Part shown: in pieces, positions 8,027 to 18,481 of the stretch | How positions within the stretch are numbered: the stretch's first letter is position 1 | Layout: every line of letters begins with the position of its first letter | Assembly (NCBI RefSeq): GCF_000196735.1 | Contig: NC_014551.1 | Location: 2,351,001 to 2,415,000 of the forward strand | Reading direction: 5' to 3' | Length of the DNA: 64,000 nucleotides | From: Bacillus amyloliquefaciens DSM 7 = ATCC 23350 | GTDB lineage: Bacteria; Bacillota; Bacilli; Bacillales; Bacillaceae | The notes under the pieces: generated by a model | What the model saw: only the letters and a program-made list of their open reading frames with translations | What the model was told of the DNA's origin: nothing | Database searches by the model: none | Position numbers and translations under genes: made by a program

Positions 8027-8794
8027 TTATTTCTCGTTGGTGAACCATTTCTTCTTCAGTTTTTCGATTTCTCCGTTTTTCTCCATTTCTTTCAGCGCTT
8101 TGTTAAACTTCGCTGTCAGATCACTGTCTTTGCGGAACGCAATCGCGGAACCCGATTCGTCTGATTTCGCATCTGCTGATGCAAAGCCCTGCAGATCATT
8201 ATTTGAACTGAAATAGCCTTGTGCTACGATGTCTTCGATAATCGCGGCATCAAAACGCCCGGATTTAATCTCTTCCGTTAAGTCTGAAATGCGGTTGCGG
8301 TCTTCAAGCTGGAAACCGTATTTCGAAGCAAGTTTCTTGCCTTTTTCTTCTTGAATGGAGCCGAGCTGAACACCGACGGTTTTGCCTTTCAGATCATCCA
8401 GGGATTTAATGCTGCTTCCCTTTTTCGTAACGATCATATTGTTAGCAGTATAATAAATACCGGAGAAATCCACTTGCTTTTTCCGTTCCGGCGTAGGTGT
8501 CATTCCTGATAAAATCATATCAACCTGCTTAGACTTCAGGGCTGTGATCAGGCTGTTGAAGTCCATATCCTGCACCTCAACGTCATAGCCGGTCTTTTTG
8601 CCCAGAGCTTTTGCCAAATCAACGTCAAACCCGACGATCTGATCGCCGTCTTTATATTCAAATGGTTTATAATCAGCCGATGTACCCATAATCAATTTGT
8701 TCTTTCCGCCCTCTGAGCCTGAATTGCCTGATCCGCAGGCGGACAGCGCAAAGGTGATACATGCGGCAACCAATACCAACAGCCATTTCTTCAT
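8027..8794 (-). CDS. artP: Arginine-binding lipoprotein ArtP
   Basis: Extracellular solute-binding protein anchored as a lipoprotein, the substrate receptor of ArtPQR. 255 residues. The lipoprotein signal is MKKWLLVLVAACITFALSAC with the lipobox LSAC and Cys20 as the modified residue. The mature part is a family 3 binding protein (MGTSADYKPFEYKD, VGFDVDLAKALGK, GMTPTPERKKQVDFS, a hinge around LGSIQEEKGK). First gene of the operon, with its own promoter and operators upstream and an attenuating hairpin downstream. Confidence 0.95.
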   Translation of the reverse strand: MKKWLLVLVAACITFALSACGSGNSGSEGGKNKLIMGTSADYKPFEYKDGDQIVGFDVDLAKALGKKTGYDVEVQDMDFNSLITALKSKQVDMILSGMTPTPERKKQVDFSGIYYTANNMIVTKKGSSIKSLDDLKGKTVGVQLGSIQEEKGKKLASKYGFQLEDRNRISDLTEEIKSGRFDAAIIEDIVAQGYFSSNNDLQGFASADAKSDESGSAIAFRKDSDLTAKFNKALKEMEKNGEIEKLKKKWFTNEK

Positions 8795-8829
8795 GATTAT
8801 TTTCCTCCATATCTGCTTATCTCTTAAAA

Positions 8830-8845
8830 TTGAATATTTATTCGT
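8830..8845 (-). promoter_or_regulatory. ARG-box-like ArgR/AhrC operator upstream of artP
   Basis: Minus-strand ACGAATAAATATTCAA closely matches the Bacillus ARG box (CATGAATAAAAATTCAAG type). It lies just downstream of the -10, where repressor binding would block transcription. The regulator gene argR is at 39.6-40.0 kb. Match judged by eye. Confidence 0.6.
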
Positions 8846-8853
8846 TAATCTGT

Positions 8854-8882
8854 ATTTTAAACACTTTTTAATAGTTATGCAA
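8854..8882 (-). promoter_or_regulatory. Sigma-A promoter of artPQR
   Basis: TTGCAT (8877-8882 on the minus strand), 17 bp, TAAAAT (8854-8859), about 60 bp upstream of the artP start. Confidence 0.7.
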
Positions 8883-8885
8883 TAC

Positions 8886-8900
8886 TATTTTCGAAAAATA
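8886..8900 (-). promoter_or_regulatory. CodY-box-like palindrome upstream of the artP -35
   Basis: TATTTTTCGAAAATA matches 11 of 15 positions of the CodY consensus AATTTTCWGAAAATT and is itself nearly palindromic. I recall that yqiXYZ belongs to the CodY regulon of B. subtilis, which fits, but this was not checked. Confidence 0.45.
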
Positions 8901-8997
8901 TATTTCCTTATCTGCGTTTATTATAGTCGTTGATTCCCGAATGAGTGACAACTGAACGCCGGTGCATAAATAATTTATATTTATACAAACCCAATAT

Positions 8998-9032
8998 AAA
9001 AAAACCCCGCAAGCGCTCGGCTCCGGGGTTTT
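8998..9032 (-). terminator. Terminator of brxB
   Basis: AAAACCCCG pairs with CGGGGTTTT around a 14-nt loop, with a T-run on the minus strand, nine bases after the brxB stop. Confidence 0.88.
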
Positions 9033-9040
9033 CCTTTCAC

Positions 9041-9478
9041 TTATACTTCTTCACAATATTCTTCAAATGCTTCCTGCAGTTTTGTGACGACGGCCATAGG
9101 CTCATGTCCTTCAATTTCATGGCGTTCCACCATTTTCATGATTTTCCCGTCTTTTAAAATCGCAAATGACGGAGAGGACGGCGGATAGCCTTCAAAGTAT
9201 TCTCTCGCTTTGGCTGTCGCTTCTTTGTCCTGTCCGGCAAATACTGTCACAAGCTGATCGGGGCGTTTATCGTAATGCACGGAATGGTACGCCGCAGGTC
9301 TTGCAATTCCGCCTGCGCATCCGCACACAGAGTTGACCATGACAAGTGTCGTTCCTTTTTTCGAAAGCGCTTCGTCCACTTCCTCAGCGGTTTTCAGCTC
9401 CGTATACCCGGCGGCCGTGATTTCCTGGCGGGCTTGACGCACGACATCATTCATAAATAAATTAAAATCCATATTCAA
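9041..9478 (-). CDS. brxB: Bacilliredoxin BrxB (YqiW)
   Basis: Removes bacillithiol from S-bacillithiolated proteins. 145 residues, thioredoxin-like UPF0403 fold with the CGC active-site motif in [14 protein letters not shown] and the conserved tail segments [11 protein letters not shown] and ERHEIEGH. The start is read as TTG at 9476-9478 (AAGGAG 9 nt upstream), which gives the normal family length; an ATG six bases downstream is too far from the site. Divergent from bmrU. Assignment to BrxB rather than the paralogue BrxA (YphP) rests on position. Confidence 0.9.
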   Translation of the reverse strand: MNMDFNLFMNDVVRQARQEITAAGYTELKTAEEVDEALSKKGTTLVMVNSVCGCAGGIARPAAYHSVHYDKRPDQLVTVFAGQDKEATAKAREYFEGYPPSSPSFAILKDGKIMKMVERHEIEGHEPMAVVTKLQEAFEEYCEEV

Positions 9479-9658
9479 CTGGGACCTCTCCTTTTTGATC
9501 ATCTATTCTTATGATAGCAAGGAACCTGCCCTATCGGCAAATGACACCGCTCATATCCGAATGTTTTTTGTCCCTTTTATGTTCCTCTATTTAAGTTTAT
9601 GACCTTTTAAAAACGGGAAACTTGTTAAGGAGATTGTCTGAAATAAAGGAGCAGTCGT

Positions 9659-10555
9659 ATGAGCCAACGGAAAGCAGTATTAATTTATAACGGTAACGCC
9701 GGTCAGAAACAGATTGATAAAACGCTCGGCACGGTCGTCCCCATTTTGGCCCAGTCAGCTGATGAGCTTTTGATTAAACCGACCAAACATCAGGATGATG
9801 CCCGTCGGTTTTGTGAAAATCTCGACAGCTCGGTTGACCATTTATATATTTTAGGGGGAGACGGTACGGTGCATCAATGCATCAACAGCATCAGCAAGCT
9901 TGATCACAGACCCGCTGTCGGCATTTTGCCGGGAGGAACGTGCAATGATTTCTCACGGGCGCTCGGCATTCCGCAAAACCTTCAAAAGGCCGCTGAAGCG
10001 CTCGCGGCTGGGCATAAACGGATGATTGACGTCTGTAAATCGGATGACGGCTATTTTCTGAACTTCTGGGGCATCGGGCTGATCACTGAAGCCTCCAGCC
10101 ATATCAATGAAACAGAAAAAGCATGGCTCGGAAAAATCAGCTACTTCACGAGCGCCTTGCGGACGATGACAAGCGCGAACCCTTTTCCCGTCAAATTGAC
10201 GATCGACGGCGAGGTGAAAGAAGATGAAGCCGTTATGGTGCTTGTCATGAACGGGCATTACATCGGGACAAACAGAGTTCCCCTGCCTGATGCAAACCTT
10301 CAGGACGGCTTAGCCGATGTGTTAATCTGCCGCAACACAAGCCTTGGAGCATTGCGGGAGCTGATGACAATGGAACAGGGTACATTTGATGATTTCAAAG
10401 GGGAGCTGTCCTATATTCAAGCCTCCAGAATTGAAATCGAAACCGGACGCGAGATGGACGCCGATACGGATGGCGAGGTATACGGAAAGACACCTTGCAC
10501 GATCGAAGTGAAAAAACATCATCTCACTATGCTTGTTCCCGAAGATTCAGAATGA
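9659..10555 (+). CDS. bmrU: YegS/DgkB-type lipid kinase (BmrU-like)
   Basis: Diacylglycerol-kinase-fold protein of 298 residues expected to phosphorylate a lipid or sphingoid-like substrate. Signatures: YNGNAG near the N-terminus, the nucleotide-binding [22 protein letters not shown], and the C-terminal [15 protein letters not shown] has AAAGGAGC upstream. In B. subtilis the gene precedes the multidrug efflux gene bmr and its regulator bmrR. Here neither follows; the next gene is the convergent bkdB beyond a terminator. Its link to drug efflux is therefore broken in this genome and its real role is open. Confidence 0.88.
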   Translation: MSQRKAVLIYNGNAGQKQIDKTLGTVVPILAQSADELLIKPTKHQDDARRFCENLDSSVDHLYILGGDGTVHQCINSISKLDHRPAVGILPGGTCNDFSRALGIPQNLQKAAEALAAGHKRMIDVCKSDDGYFLNFWGIGLITEASSHINETEKAWLGKISYFTSALRTMTSANPFPVKLTIDGEVKEDEAVMVLVMNGHYIGTNRVPLPDANLQDGLADVLICRNTSLGALRELMTMEQGTFDDFKGELSYIQASRIEIETGREMDADTDGEVYGKTPCTIEVKKHHLTMLVPEDSE

Positions 10556-10560
10556 AACTG

Positions 10561-10601
10561 AAAAAACTCCCTTTGCCACCCGGGCAAAAGGAGTTTTTTT
10601 T
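10561..10601. terminator. Bidirectional terminator between bmrU and bkdB
   Basis: AAAAAACTCCCTTTGCC and GGCAAAAGGAGTTTTTTTT form a long A/T-flanked stem around an ACCCG loop, serving both convergent genes. Confidence 0.9.
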
Positions 10602-11859
10602 AATAGACTGAAGTATTTTCGTCAATGTTTTCTAAGATCTCTTTGACGCGTCCGAGGAAACGGCCGCACACAAGCCCGTCGAGCACTCTGTGATCCAAAG
10701 ACAGGCAAAGATTAACCATGTCACGCACGGCAATCATCCCGTTATTCATGACAACCGGACGTTTGACAATTGATTCTACCTGAAGAATCGCCGCCTGCGG
10801 ATGGTTGATAATGCCCATAGACTGAACCGAGCCGAAAGATCCCGTGTTATTGACGGTAAATGTGCCGCCCTGCATATCATCGGCGGTAAGTTTTCCGTCT
10901 CTCACTTTTTTCGCAAGGTCTGTTATTTCTCTGGCTATGCCTTTAATCGTTTTTTCATCAGCATGCTTAATAACCGGAACAAAAAGCGAATCTTCTGTGG
11001 CAACGGCAATGGAGATATTAATGTCTTTCTTTTGGACGATTTTGTCTCCCGCCCACATGCTGTTCATCTGCGGGAATTCTTTGAGAGCCTGCGCCGCCGC
11101 TTTCACAAAGAAAGCAAAAAATGTTAAATTGAAGCCTTCTTTCTGTTTAAACGAGTCTTTTATGCTGTTTCTGTATGCCGTCATGTTTGTGACGTCGACT
11201 TCCATCATCGTCCAGGCATGCGGAATTTCTGTTTTGCTTTTATGCATATTGGCTGCGATGGCTTTTCTGACGCCTGTAACCGGAATTTCAATATCACCGG
11301 CTGACAGAGCTGGCGCCGGTGCTTGTTTTTGCTGCTGTTTCGGCTCTTGCGGGGCTTGAACGGCAGCCGCTTTCGGCGTTTCCGTCTTCTGCTGCATGCC
11401 CGAATCAATGATCTTTTGAATGTCTTTCCGTGTAATTCTTCCGCCTGCACCCGTTCCTTCAACTTGTTCAAGCTGAATGCCGTGTTCTCCCGCTAATCTG
11501 AGCACGGCCGGCGAATAACGCGCTTTATTTGACCGGTCTTTGCCCGCTCCGTGTGAAGGGTTATTTGCAGGTGTGCTTTGCTCTTCTTCCCGCTTCGGCG
11601 CTTCTTGGGTTTCCGTTTTTTCTGTTTCAATTTTGCAGATTATCTCGCCGACCGCAAGAGTCTGCCCTTCTTCTCCTACAAGTTCTGTAATCGTGCCCGT
11701 AAAAGAAGACGGCACCTCCGCATTCACTTTATCTGTCATGACCTCGGCGATGGGGTCGTATTTATTCACATGATCACCGGGGGATACCAGCCATTTGCTG
11801 ATCGTCCCTTCTGTTACACTCTCTCCGAGCTGCGGCATCGCCATTTGTTCAATCGCCAT
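10600..11859 (-). CDS. bkdB: Branched-chain alpha-keto acid dehydrogenase E2 (lipoamide acyltransferase)
   Basis: Core of the BKD complex; transfers the acyl group from lipoyl to CoA, giving isobutyryl-, isovaleryl- and 2-methylbutyryl-CoA for energy and for branched fatty acid primers. 419 residues: lipoyl domain with the lipoylated lysine in VMTDKVNAEVP (about residue 44), a charged linker, a peripheral-subunit-binding domain (YSPAVLRLAGEHGIQLEQV), a second Ala/Pro/Gln linker, and the catalytic domain ending in LSLDHRVLDG with the active His and Asp. Last gene of the bkd operon. Confidence 0.97.
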   Translation of the reverse strand: MAIEQMAMPQLGESVTEGTISKWLVSPGDHVNKYDPIAEVMTDKVNAEVPSSFTGTITELVGEEGQTLAVGEIICKIETEKTETQEAPKREEEQSTPANNPSHGAGKDRSNKARYSPAVLRLAGEHGIQLEQVEGTGAGGRITRKDIQKIIDSGMQQKTETPKAAAVQAPQEPKQQQKQAPAPALSAGDIEIPVTGVRKAIAANMHKSKTEIPHAWTMMEVDVTNMTAYRNSIKDSFKQKEGFNLTFFAFFVKAAAQALKEFPQMNSMWAGDKIVQKKDINISIAVATEDSLFVPVIKHADEKTIKGIAREITDLAKKVRDGKLTADDMQGGTFTVNNTGSFGSVQSMGIINHPQAAILQVESIVKRPVVMNNGMIAVRDMVNLCLSLDHRVLDGLVCGRFLGRVKEILENIDENTSVY

Positions 11860-11880
11860 GTCAAAAACCTCCTTACGTCT

Positions 11881-12864
11881 TTAAAACTCCGCTAATTCTC
11901 TCATTGCGGCTTCTGCTTTGTCAGGATTCATCATGAAGTATTTTTCCATCGTCGGCGCATAAGGCATCGCCGGAACATCAGGACCTGCAAGCCGCTTGAT
12001 CGGCGCGTCTAAATCAAATAAGCAGTTCTCAGAAATAATGGCGGCGACTTCGCTCATAATGCTGCCTTCTTTCGTATCTTCTGTGATCAGCAAAACTTTT
12101 CCCGTTTTAGACGCGGCTTCAATGATGGCTTCTTTATCTAACGGATAGACCGTACGCAAGTCTAATACGTGCGCGGAAATTCCGTCTTTTTCAAGACGCT
12201 CGGCAGCCTGCAGAGCGAAATGAACGCATAATCCGTACGTAATGACAGTAATGTCGCTGCCTTCGCGTTTTACATCGGCCTTACCGATCGGAAGGACATA
12301 ATCATCGGCAGGGACTTCGCCTTTAATCAGGCGGTATGCCCGCTTATGCTCGAAAAACAGCACGGGGTCATCATCACGAACTGCAGCTTTTAACAGCCCT
12401 TTTGCGTCATAAGGAGTTGAAGGCATGACAATTTTAAGTCCCGGCTGGTTGGCAAAAATGGCCTCAACAGATTGGGAGTGATACAATGCGCCATGCACGC
12501 CGCCTCCGTATGGCGCTCTGATGACCATCGGACAGCTCCAATCATTGTTTGAACGGTAGCGGATTTTTGCCGCTTCTGAAATGATTTGATTGACCGCAGG
12601 AAGAATGAAATCGGCAAATTGCATCTCCGCGATCGGACGCATGCCGTACATCGCGGCGCCGATACCGACACCGGCAATCGCTGATTCCGCAAGCGGCGTA
12701 TCCATAACCCGCTCTTCTCCGAACTGCTCATAAAGACCTGCCGTGGCTTTAAACACGCCGCCTTTTCTCCCGACGTCTTCCCCGAGAACAAAAACGCGCG
12801 GATCTCTTTCCATTTCTTCTTTCATTGCTGCATTAATACTGTCAATATAAGACATTACAGACAT
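11881..12864 (-). CDS. bkdAB: Branched-chain alpha-keto acid dehydrogenase E1 beta
   Basis: 327-residue transketolase-type beta subunit of the thiamine-dependent E1 component. Typical segments are FVLGEDVGRKGGVF, DTPLAESAIAGVGIGAA, the pyrimidine-binding part MQFADFILPA, and RAPYGGGVHGALYHSQS. The ribosome site (GGAGG) is 13 nt before the ATG, longer than usual. It sits between bkdAA and bkdB with short gaps (about 20 bp), consistent with one transcript. Confidence 0.97.
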   Translation of the reverse strand: MSVMSYIDSINAAMKEEMERDPRVFVLGEDVGRKGGVFKATAGLYEQFGEERVMDTPLAESAIAGVGIGAAMYGMRPIAEMQFADFILPAVNQIISEAAKIRYRSNNDWSCPMVIRAPYGGGVHGALYHSQSVEAIFANQPGLKIVMPSTPYDAKGLLKAAVRDDDPVLFFEHKRAYRLIKGEVPADDYVLPIGKADVKREGSDITVITYGLCVHFALQAAERLEKDGISAHVLDLRTVYPLDKEAIIEAASKTGKVLLITEDTKEGSIMSEVAAIISENCLFDLDAPIKRLAGPDVPAMPYAPTMEKYFMMNPDKAEAAMRELAEF

Positions 12865-12882
12865 AAGTATAAGTATTCCTCC

Positions 12883-13875
12883 CTACTTCGCATAAACGTG
12901 ATCAAGCGTTGATTCAGGAGATGCGTATGGCGCTTTCTCCGCTTCGTCTGTCGCTTCGTTTACGATGGCCATGATGTCATCCAGCATGGCCTTTTCTTCT
13001 TCTTCGCCGAGAAGCCCGGCTTCTTGCAGGTATGCTTTGTATATGAGAAGCGGATCTTGTTTCTTTGCTTCTTCTACTTCTTTACGTTCTCTGTAGCTGC
13101 TGTCGTCGTCATCACTGGAATGCGGCGTCAAACGGTAGGAAACCGTTTCTATTAATGTAGGGCCTTCGCCTTTAGACGCCCGTTCGCGCGCTTCTTTCAC
13201 AGCCTGATAAACTTCCAGCAGGTCGTTTCCGTCAACAGTGACTCCCGGCATGCCGTAGCCTACCGCCCGGTCGGAAATATTCTCGCAGGCCACCTGTCTG
13301 TCATACGGGACAGAGATGGCATACTTATTGTTTTCACACATGAAAATGACCGGCAGTTTATGCACGGCGGCAAAGTTTGCCCCTTCGTGAAAATCTCCCT
13401 GGTTGGAAGATCCTTCTCCAAAGGTAACGAAAGAGACGATATCCTTTTTATCCATGCGTCCCGCAAGCGCGATTCCGACCGCGTGAGGCACCTGCGTCGT
13501 CACAGGGGATGAGCCCGTTACGATTCTGTTTTTCTTTTGCCCGAAGTGGCCCGGCATCTGCCTCCCGCCTGAATTCGGGTCAGCCGCTTTCGCAAAACCG
13601 GACATCATCAAATCCTTTGCAGTCATACCGAATGCAAGCACTACCCCCATATCTCTGTAGTACGGAAGCACATAGTCGGTATCACGGTTTAAAGCATAAG
13701 CCGCGCCTACTTGAGCCGCTTCCTGCCCTTGACATGAAATAACGAACGGAATTTTGCCCGAGCGGTTTAACAGCCACATTCTTTCGTCGATTTTTCTGGC
13801 TAACAGCATGGTTCTGTACATTTCAACGGCTTCCGCGTCAGAAAGCCCTAATGCTTGATGGCGGTTTGTAGTCAT
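12883..13875 (-). CDS. bkdAA: Branched-chain alpha-keto acid dehydrogenase E1 alpha
   Basis: 330-residue alpha subunit; decarboxylates the keto acids of Val, Leu and Ile on thiamine diphosphate. The TPP/Mg motif is GEGSSNQGDFHEG through CENN, and the conserved RLTPHSSDDDDSSYR loop is the phosphorylation-loop equivalent. ATG has GAAGGAGGGG upstream. It follows lpdV with a 22-bp gap in the minus-strand operon. Confidence 0.97.
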   Translation of the reverse strand: MTTNRHQALGLSDAEAVEMYRTMLLARKIDERMWLLNRSGKIPFVISCQGQEAAQVGAAYALNRDTDYVLPYYRDMGVVLAFGMTAKDLMMSGFAKAADPNSGGRQMPGHFGQKKNRIVTGSSPVTTQVPHAVGIALAGRMDKKDIVSFVTFGEGSSNQGDFHEGANFAAVHKLPVIFMCENNKYAISVPYDRQVACENISDRAVGYGMPGVTVDGNDLLEVYQAVKEARERASKGEGPTLIETVSYRLTPHSSDDDDSSYRERKEVEEAKKQDPLLIYKAYLQEAGLLGEEEEKAMLDDIMAIVNEATDEAEKAPYASPESTLDHVYAK

Positions 13876-13897
13876 TCAAACCCCTCCTTCTTTCCTT

Positions 13898-15319
13898 TTA
13901 AAAATGAATCGCGTTTCCGTCTGCGGCTAACGCAGCTTCTCCAATCGCCTCTGAAAGCGACGGATGCGGGTGTATGGACTGACCGATTTCCCACGGCGTC
14001 GCATCGAGCACCTTGGCAAGCCCCGCTTCAGAAATCATATCGGTGACGTGCGGACCGATCATATGAACACCGAGAATATCATCTGTATTCCGGTCGGCGA
14101 CGATTTTGACAAAGCCGTCGCTTTCTCCGTATACAAGAGCCTTTCCGATCGCCATGAACGGAAACTTCCCGATCTTAAGTTCATGGCCTTTTCCGGCGGC
14201 TTCTTCTTCTGTCATACCGACACTCGCCGCTTCCGGATTTGAATAAATGCATTTCGGCACAAGGGCGGCATCAAGCGGAGCCGGATTAAGACCCGCCATA
14301 TGCTCAACCGCAATGATACCTTCACGGGAGGCCACATGTGCAAGCTGCAGCCCGCCGACGACATCACCGATCGCATAAATATGCGATTCCTTCGTCTGTC
14401 CGGATTCGTTTACGAGGATAGAACCGTTTTCCAAAGCAATGTCCGTATTTTCGAGCCCGATTCCTTCAATATTCGGCTGGCGGCCGATGGAAACAAGCAT
14501 TTGTTCCGCGTGATACGTTTCGCTTTCTCCATTCTTTTCAGCTTCAATTGAAACGCCGTCCGCTTTTTCCAATGTATCCGGAAGCACTTTCGCACCCGTT
14601 ACGATCTTAATTCCTTTTTTCGTTAACAGTTTTTCCATTTCGCTTGAAATATCACGGTCTTCAGTCGGCAAAATGCGGTCCGCGTATTCAATTACAGTGA
14701 TATTGACGCCGAAATCATTCAGCATGGATGCCCATTCAATACCGATGACACCGCCGCCGACGATTATCATGGATTGAGGCAGACGTTCAAGCTGCAGCGC
14801 TTCATCTGACGTCAGAATATAAGTACCGTCTGCTTCTAAACCTGGAAGCATTTTCGGCCTTGAACCGGTTGCGATAATTAATTGTTTCGGTATCAGCATG
14901 TCGTTTTCTTCACCATTTGCGTATTCGACGGAAATGGTACCCGGAAGAGGTGAGAAGATGGAAGGGCCGAGCATACGTCCGTACCCGTTGAATACATCAA
15001 TCTTCCCCTTTTTCATCAGATGGGCGACACCTCCGGCCAGCCGGTCAACGATTCCCTGCTTTCGTTTTTGCACGCTGTCAAAACGGAGAGAGACACCTTC
15101 CGTTTCAATGCCGAATGCTGCCGCTTCCTTTGCGGTCCGATACACTTCTGCGCTTCTTAACAGCGCTTTACTCGGAATACATCCTTTATGAAGGCATGTT
15201 CCCCCGAGTTGTTCTTTTTCTACAACGGCCGTTTTTAAGCCAAGCTGGGCCGCTCTGATGGCGGCAACATAACCGCCCGTGCCGCCGCCCAGAATGACCA
15301 CATCATACTCAGTCGCCAT
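13898..15319 (-). CDS. lpdV: Dihydrolipoamide dehydrogenase E3 of the BKD complex
   Basis: FAD disulphide oxidoreductase that reoxidises the lipoyl arms of BkdB and passes electrons to NAD. 473 residues. FAD site [20 protein letters not shown], redox disulphide [16 protein letters not shown] site [16 protein letters not shown], second FAD motif [10 protein letters not shown] and the C-terminal active-site His in HPHPSLSEA. Its start overlaps the buk stop by 11 nt. Confidence 0.97.
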   Translation of the reverse strand: MATEYDVVILGGGTGGYVAAIRAAQLGLKTAVVEKEQLGGTCLHKGCIPSKALLRSAEVYRTAKEAAAFGIETEGVSLRFDSVQKRKQGIVDRLAGGVAHLMKKGKIDVFNGYGRMLGPSIFSPLPGTISVEYANGEENDMLIPKQLIIATGSRPKMLPGLEADGTYILTSDEALQLERLPQSMIIVGGGVIGIEWASMLNDFGVNITVIEYADRILPTEDRDISSEMEKLLTKKGIKIVTGAKVLPDTLEKADGVSIEAEKNGESETYHAEQMLVSIGRQPNIEGIGLENTDIALENGSILVNESGQTKESHIYAIGDVVGGLQLAHVASREGIIAVEHMAGLNPAPLDAALVPKCIYSNPEAASVGMTEEEAAGKGHELKIGKFPFMAIGKALVYGESDGFVKIVADRNTDDILGVHMIGPHVTDMISEAGLAKVLDATPWEIGQSIHPHPSLSEAIGEAALAADGNAIHF

Positions 15320-16418
15320 TTGTTTTCACTCCTTCGCCGATCTGATATTGTTTCGCCTGCTCCTCACCGGCTAAAACCCGAAGCGCGCCTTGCGCAAGTG
15401 ATTGCAGTTCATTTTCTCCCGGATACACCAGTACATCCGAAATCCAATCTATGTACGATCTGATGGCGGAAACGAAATCTTTCCCGTACGCCAATCCGCC
15501 TGTCAGGACGATAATGTCTACTTTTCCTTTTAAAACGGCGCTAGCCGCCCCGATTTCTTTCGCTATCTGATAAGCCATGGCGTCATAAATGAGCCGCGCA
15601 TTTTCATCTCCGTCCTGAATGCGTTTTTCCACTTTCACCGCGTCCGTTGTTCCCAGGTAGCCGGAGAGTCCGCCCGTGCCGACAAGTTTTTTCATCATAT
15701 CGGCTTTTGAATACTTGCCGGAAAAACACATCTCCACCAGATCACCCGCCGGAACGGTTCCCGCACGTTCCGGACTGAATGGCCCTTCTCCGTGAAGCCC
15801 ATTGTTGACATCAGTCACCCGTCCGCAGTCATGAACGCCGACTGTGATGCCGCCGCCCATATGAGTGACGATCATCTTCATCTGTTCATACCGCTTGCCG
15901 AGAGACGCCGCCGCCGTACGGGCAACGGCTTTTTGGTTTAAAGCGTGGAAAATGCTTTTCCGCTTGATTTCAGGCATTCCAGATACTTTAGCAAGGGGTG
16001 TCATCTCATCCACCACGACAGGATCGACGATATACGCCGGGATATTAAGTCCGTCAGCTATTTCCCTGGCAATAATCCCGCCCAGATTCGAAGCATGCTG
16101 GCCATTGTACCCGTTTTTCAAATCAGTGATCATGGCGTCATTCACTTCATATGTGCCGCCCTCAATCGGTCTGAGCAGGCCGCCTCTGGCACAAACGGCA
16201 TCAAACTTTGAAATGTTGATGCCCTGTTCGTGCAGAGACTCAAGTATGCTTATTTTTCGAAATTCGTATTGGTCGATAATGCTGTTAAATGTTTTCAGCT
16301 CTTCTTCGGGGTGCCGCAGCGTCTTTTCAAAGATACAGCGTTCATTGTGAAAGACACCGATTTTCGTTGATGTTGAGCCTGGATTCAGAATGAGAATGCG
16401 TTTTTCCTGTTCGAACAT
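15309..16418 (-). CDS. buk: Branched-chain/butyrate kinase
   Basis: Acetokinase-family enzyme converting butyryl- or branched acyl-phosphate plus ADP to the acid plus ATP, the second step after Ptb. 369 residues. ASKHA nucleotide motifs are [13 protein letters not shown] at the N-terminus, [18 protein letters not shown] and [12 protein letters not shown]. Of two close ATGs, the downstream one at 16416-16418 is preferred because GGAGGT lies 6 nt before it. The end overlaps lpdV. Confidence 0.95.
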   Translation of the reverse strand: MFEQEKRILILNPGSTSTKIGVFHNERCIFEKTLRHPEEELKTFNSIIDQYEFRKISILESLHEQGINISKFDAVCARGGLLRPIEGGTYEVNDAMITDLKNGYNGQHASNLGGIIAREIADGLNIPAYIVDPVVVDEMTPLAKVSGMPEIKRKSIFHALNQKAVARTAAASLGKRYEQMKMIVTHMGGGITVGVHDCGRVTDVNNGLHGEGPFSPERAGTVPAGDLVEMCFSGKYSKADMMKKLVGTGGLSGYLGTTDAVKVEKRIQDGDENARLIYDAMAYQIAKEIGAASAVLKGKVDIIVLTGGLAYGKDFVSAIRSYIDWISDVLVYPGENELQSLAQGALRVLAGEEQAKQYQIGEGVKTNGD

Positions 16419-16441
16419 TTTCATACCTCCAGATCAAATTC

Positions 16442-17536
16442 CTATCGTCTGCTTAATACACTTTGGCCGTTTTGCAGAAACTGGCTTCTTGAACGGCGCA
16501 TGCGCTCAATTCGCTCTTCAGCCAGACGGTCAGCCGCTAAGTAAGTCGGAATGCCGTCACGCGCAGAAATATCGAGCACCCGTTCAATATTTGCATAGAT
16601 GCCTTCAACCTTTTTCAAAGCCCGCTCAGCATTATAGCCGTAAAGCTCATCAGCTACATTGATGACACCGCCGGCATTGATGACATAATCCGGCGCGTAC
16701 ACGATTCCCATTTCATGAATGGTATCACCATGACGTGTTTCTTTCAGCTGGTTATTGGCCGCCCCCGCAATAACTTTCGCCTTCAGCTGTTTAATCGTGT
16801 CATCGTTAATGACGGCACCGAGGGCACACGGAGCATAAATATCGCACGCCTGTGAGTAAATGTCGTCCGGATCAACGGCACGGGCCCCGAAGTCTTCAAC
16901 GGCACGTTTAACAGATTCTTTATTGATATCCGTCACGATTAAAGAAGCACCTTCTTCGTGAAGATGGCGGCAAAGATTGTAAGCCACATTTCCCACACCT
17001 TGCACGGCAATTGTTTTTCCTTCCAGCGAATCAGTGCCAAACGCCGCTTTAGCAGCAGCTTTCATCCCTTTGTAGACACCGTATGCCGTAACCGGAGATG
17101 GGTTTCCTGATGAACCGAATGCCGGAGAAATCCCTGTTACATAGTCTGTTTCATCATGAATAATATCCATATCTTCAACGGTTGTGCCGACGTCTTCCGC
17201 CGTAATGTATCTTCCGTTTAAGCCTTGAATGTACCGGCCGAATGCGCGGAACATTTCTTCATTCTTATCTTTGCGCGGGTCCCCGATAATAACGGTTTTC
17301 CCGCCGCCTAAGTTTAAACCGGCAGCCGCATTTTTATAAGTCATGCCTTTTGCAAGTCTTAATGCATCTTCAATTGCCGCTTCTTCACTGTCATATGTCC
17401 ACATTCTCGTTCCGCCGAGTGCAGGGCCGAGCGTTGTATCATGAATCGCGATGATCGCTTTTAAGCCTGACTGTTCATCTTGGCAGAATACCAATTGTTC
17501 GTAATCATAAGTTTCCATATATTTAAAAATTTCCAT
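16442..17536 (-). CDS. bcd: Leucine/branched-chain amino acid dehydrogenase
   Basis: NAD-dependent oxidative deaminase of Leu, Val and Ile to their keto acids, feeding BKD. 364 residues. It has the Glu/Leu/Phe dehydrogenase catalytic segment [15 protein letters not shown] with the active lysine, [14 protein letters not shown], and the Rossmann site [17 protein letters not shown]. The start is ATG 17534-17536 (GTAGGAGGAACG upstream), giving the standard length; an upstream ATG at 17582-17584 falls inside the ptb end. Confidence 0.97.
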   Translation of the reverse strand: MEIFKYMETYDYEQLVFCQDEQSGLKAIIAIHDTTLGPALGGTRMWTYDSEEAAIEDALRLAKGMTYKNAAAGLNLGGGKTVIIGDPRKDKNEEMFRAFGRYIQGLNGRYITAEDVGTTVEDMDIIHDETDYVTGISPAFGSSGNPSPVTAYGVYKGMKAAAKAAFGTDSLEGKTIAVQGVGNVAYNLCRHLHEEGASLIVTDINKESVKRAVEDFGARAVDPDDIYSQACDIYAPCALGAVINDDTIKQLKAKVIAGAANNQLKETRHGDTIHEMGIVYAPDYVINAGGVINVADELYGYNAERALKKVEGIYANIERVLDISARDGIPTYLAADRLAEERIERMRRSRSQFLQNGQSVLSRR

Positions 17537-17549
17537 AGGTACGTTCCTC

Positions 17550-18443
17550 CTACTGTTCTTGTGATGCGCAAATCGCAAGCGCAATTGAATACAGTTTATT
17601 TTCTGCGGTATCCGCTCTGCTCGTTAATGCAATCGGCGCCTTCGCACCCGCGATGACGGCAGCAACATTTGCTTTCGCAAAATAAATCATTGACTTATAA
17701 AGCATATTTCCAGCCTCTATTGAAGGAACCAAGAGAATATCCGCCTGGCCCGCTACGCTTCCGGAAATCCCTTTTTGCAGTGCTGCAGCTTGAGATACGG
17801 CATTATCCAAAGCAAGCGGTCCGTCCGCGATACAGCCTGTAATCTGGCCTCTATTGCACATTTGGACGATCGCAGCCGCGTTCAGCGTCGCCTCCATTTT
17901 CGGATTAACCGTTTCAATAGCCGCAAGGACTGCGGCTTTCGGCATAGGGTTCCCTACTGAATGCGCGACATGAACCGCATTTTGCAGAATATGCCGGAGC
18001 TCTTCAAGAGACGGGGCGATGTTCAGCGCTGAATCAGTCACATACATCAGCCGGTCATAGTCCGGCACCTCAAAAACGGCTACATGTGATAACACACTTT
18101 TAGAACGCAGCCCTTCCTGGCGGTTTAAAACCGACTTCAGAAGAGTTGAGCTCGGCAGATTCCCTTTCATTAAAATATCCGCCTCTTGTTCGCGTACTGC
18201 GCGCACTGCTTTTGCCGCAGATTCTTCGGGTGAATCGGCGTGGATAATGTCAGCATTGAACTTCGGCTCATTTGCCAGAAGCTCTTTCAGCTTTTCGCTG
18301 TCACCCGTCAGTAAAAATCGTGCCGACAAGTGCTCTGCCGCCATTTTGACAGCCTGGATTACTTCTTTATCTGCTGCGTGGGCCACTGCAATGGTTTTTG
18401 CGTTTTTTGCCGCGGCTTTTTCAACTAAGTCTCTCAGCTTCAT
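17550..18443 (-). CDS. ptb: Phosphate butyryltransferase
   Basis: Converts branched acyl-CoA plus phosphate to acyl-phosphate, paired with Buk to make ATP from BKD products. 297 residues of the PTA/PTB family ([49 protein letters not shown]). First gene of the sigma-54 operon; ATG has GGAAGGTGG upstream, and the -24/-12 promoter lies about 40 bp before it. Confidence 0.96.
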   Translation of the reverse strand: MKLRDLVEKAAAKNAKTIAVAHAADKEVIQAVKMAAEHLSARFLLTGDSEKLKELLANEPKFNADIIHADSPEESAAKAVRAVREQEADILMKGNLPSSTLLKSVLNRQEGLRSKSVLSHVAVFEVPDYDRLMYVTDSALNIAPSLEELRHILQNAVHVAHSVGNPMPKAAVLAAIETVNPKMEATLNAAAIVQMCNRGQITGCIADGPLALDNAVSQAAALQKGISGSVAGQADILLVPSIEAGNMLYKSMIYFAKANVAAVIAGAKAPIALTSRADTAENKLYSIALAICASQEQ

Positions 18444-18481
18444 TTTGTACCACCTTCCTTGTTCGAATCCGCTTTTATCAA

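Noticed and set aside
10844-11359. 171-codon plus-strand open frame opposite bkdB
   Set aside because: Antisense shadow of a conserved E2 gene; composition reflects the reversed coding strand, and it has no ribosome site.
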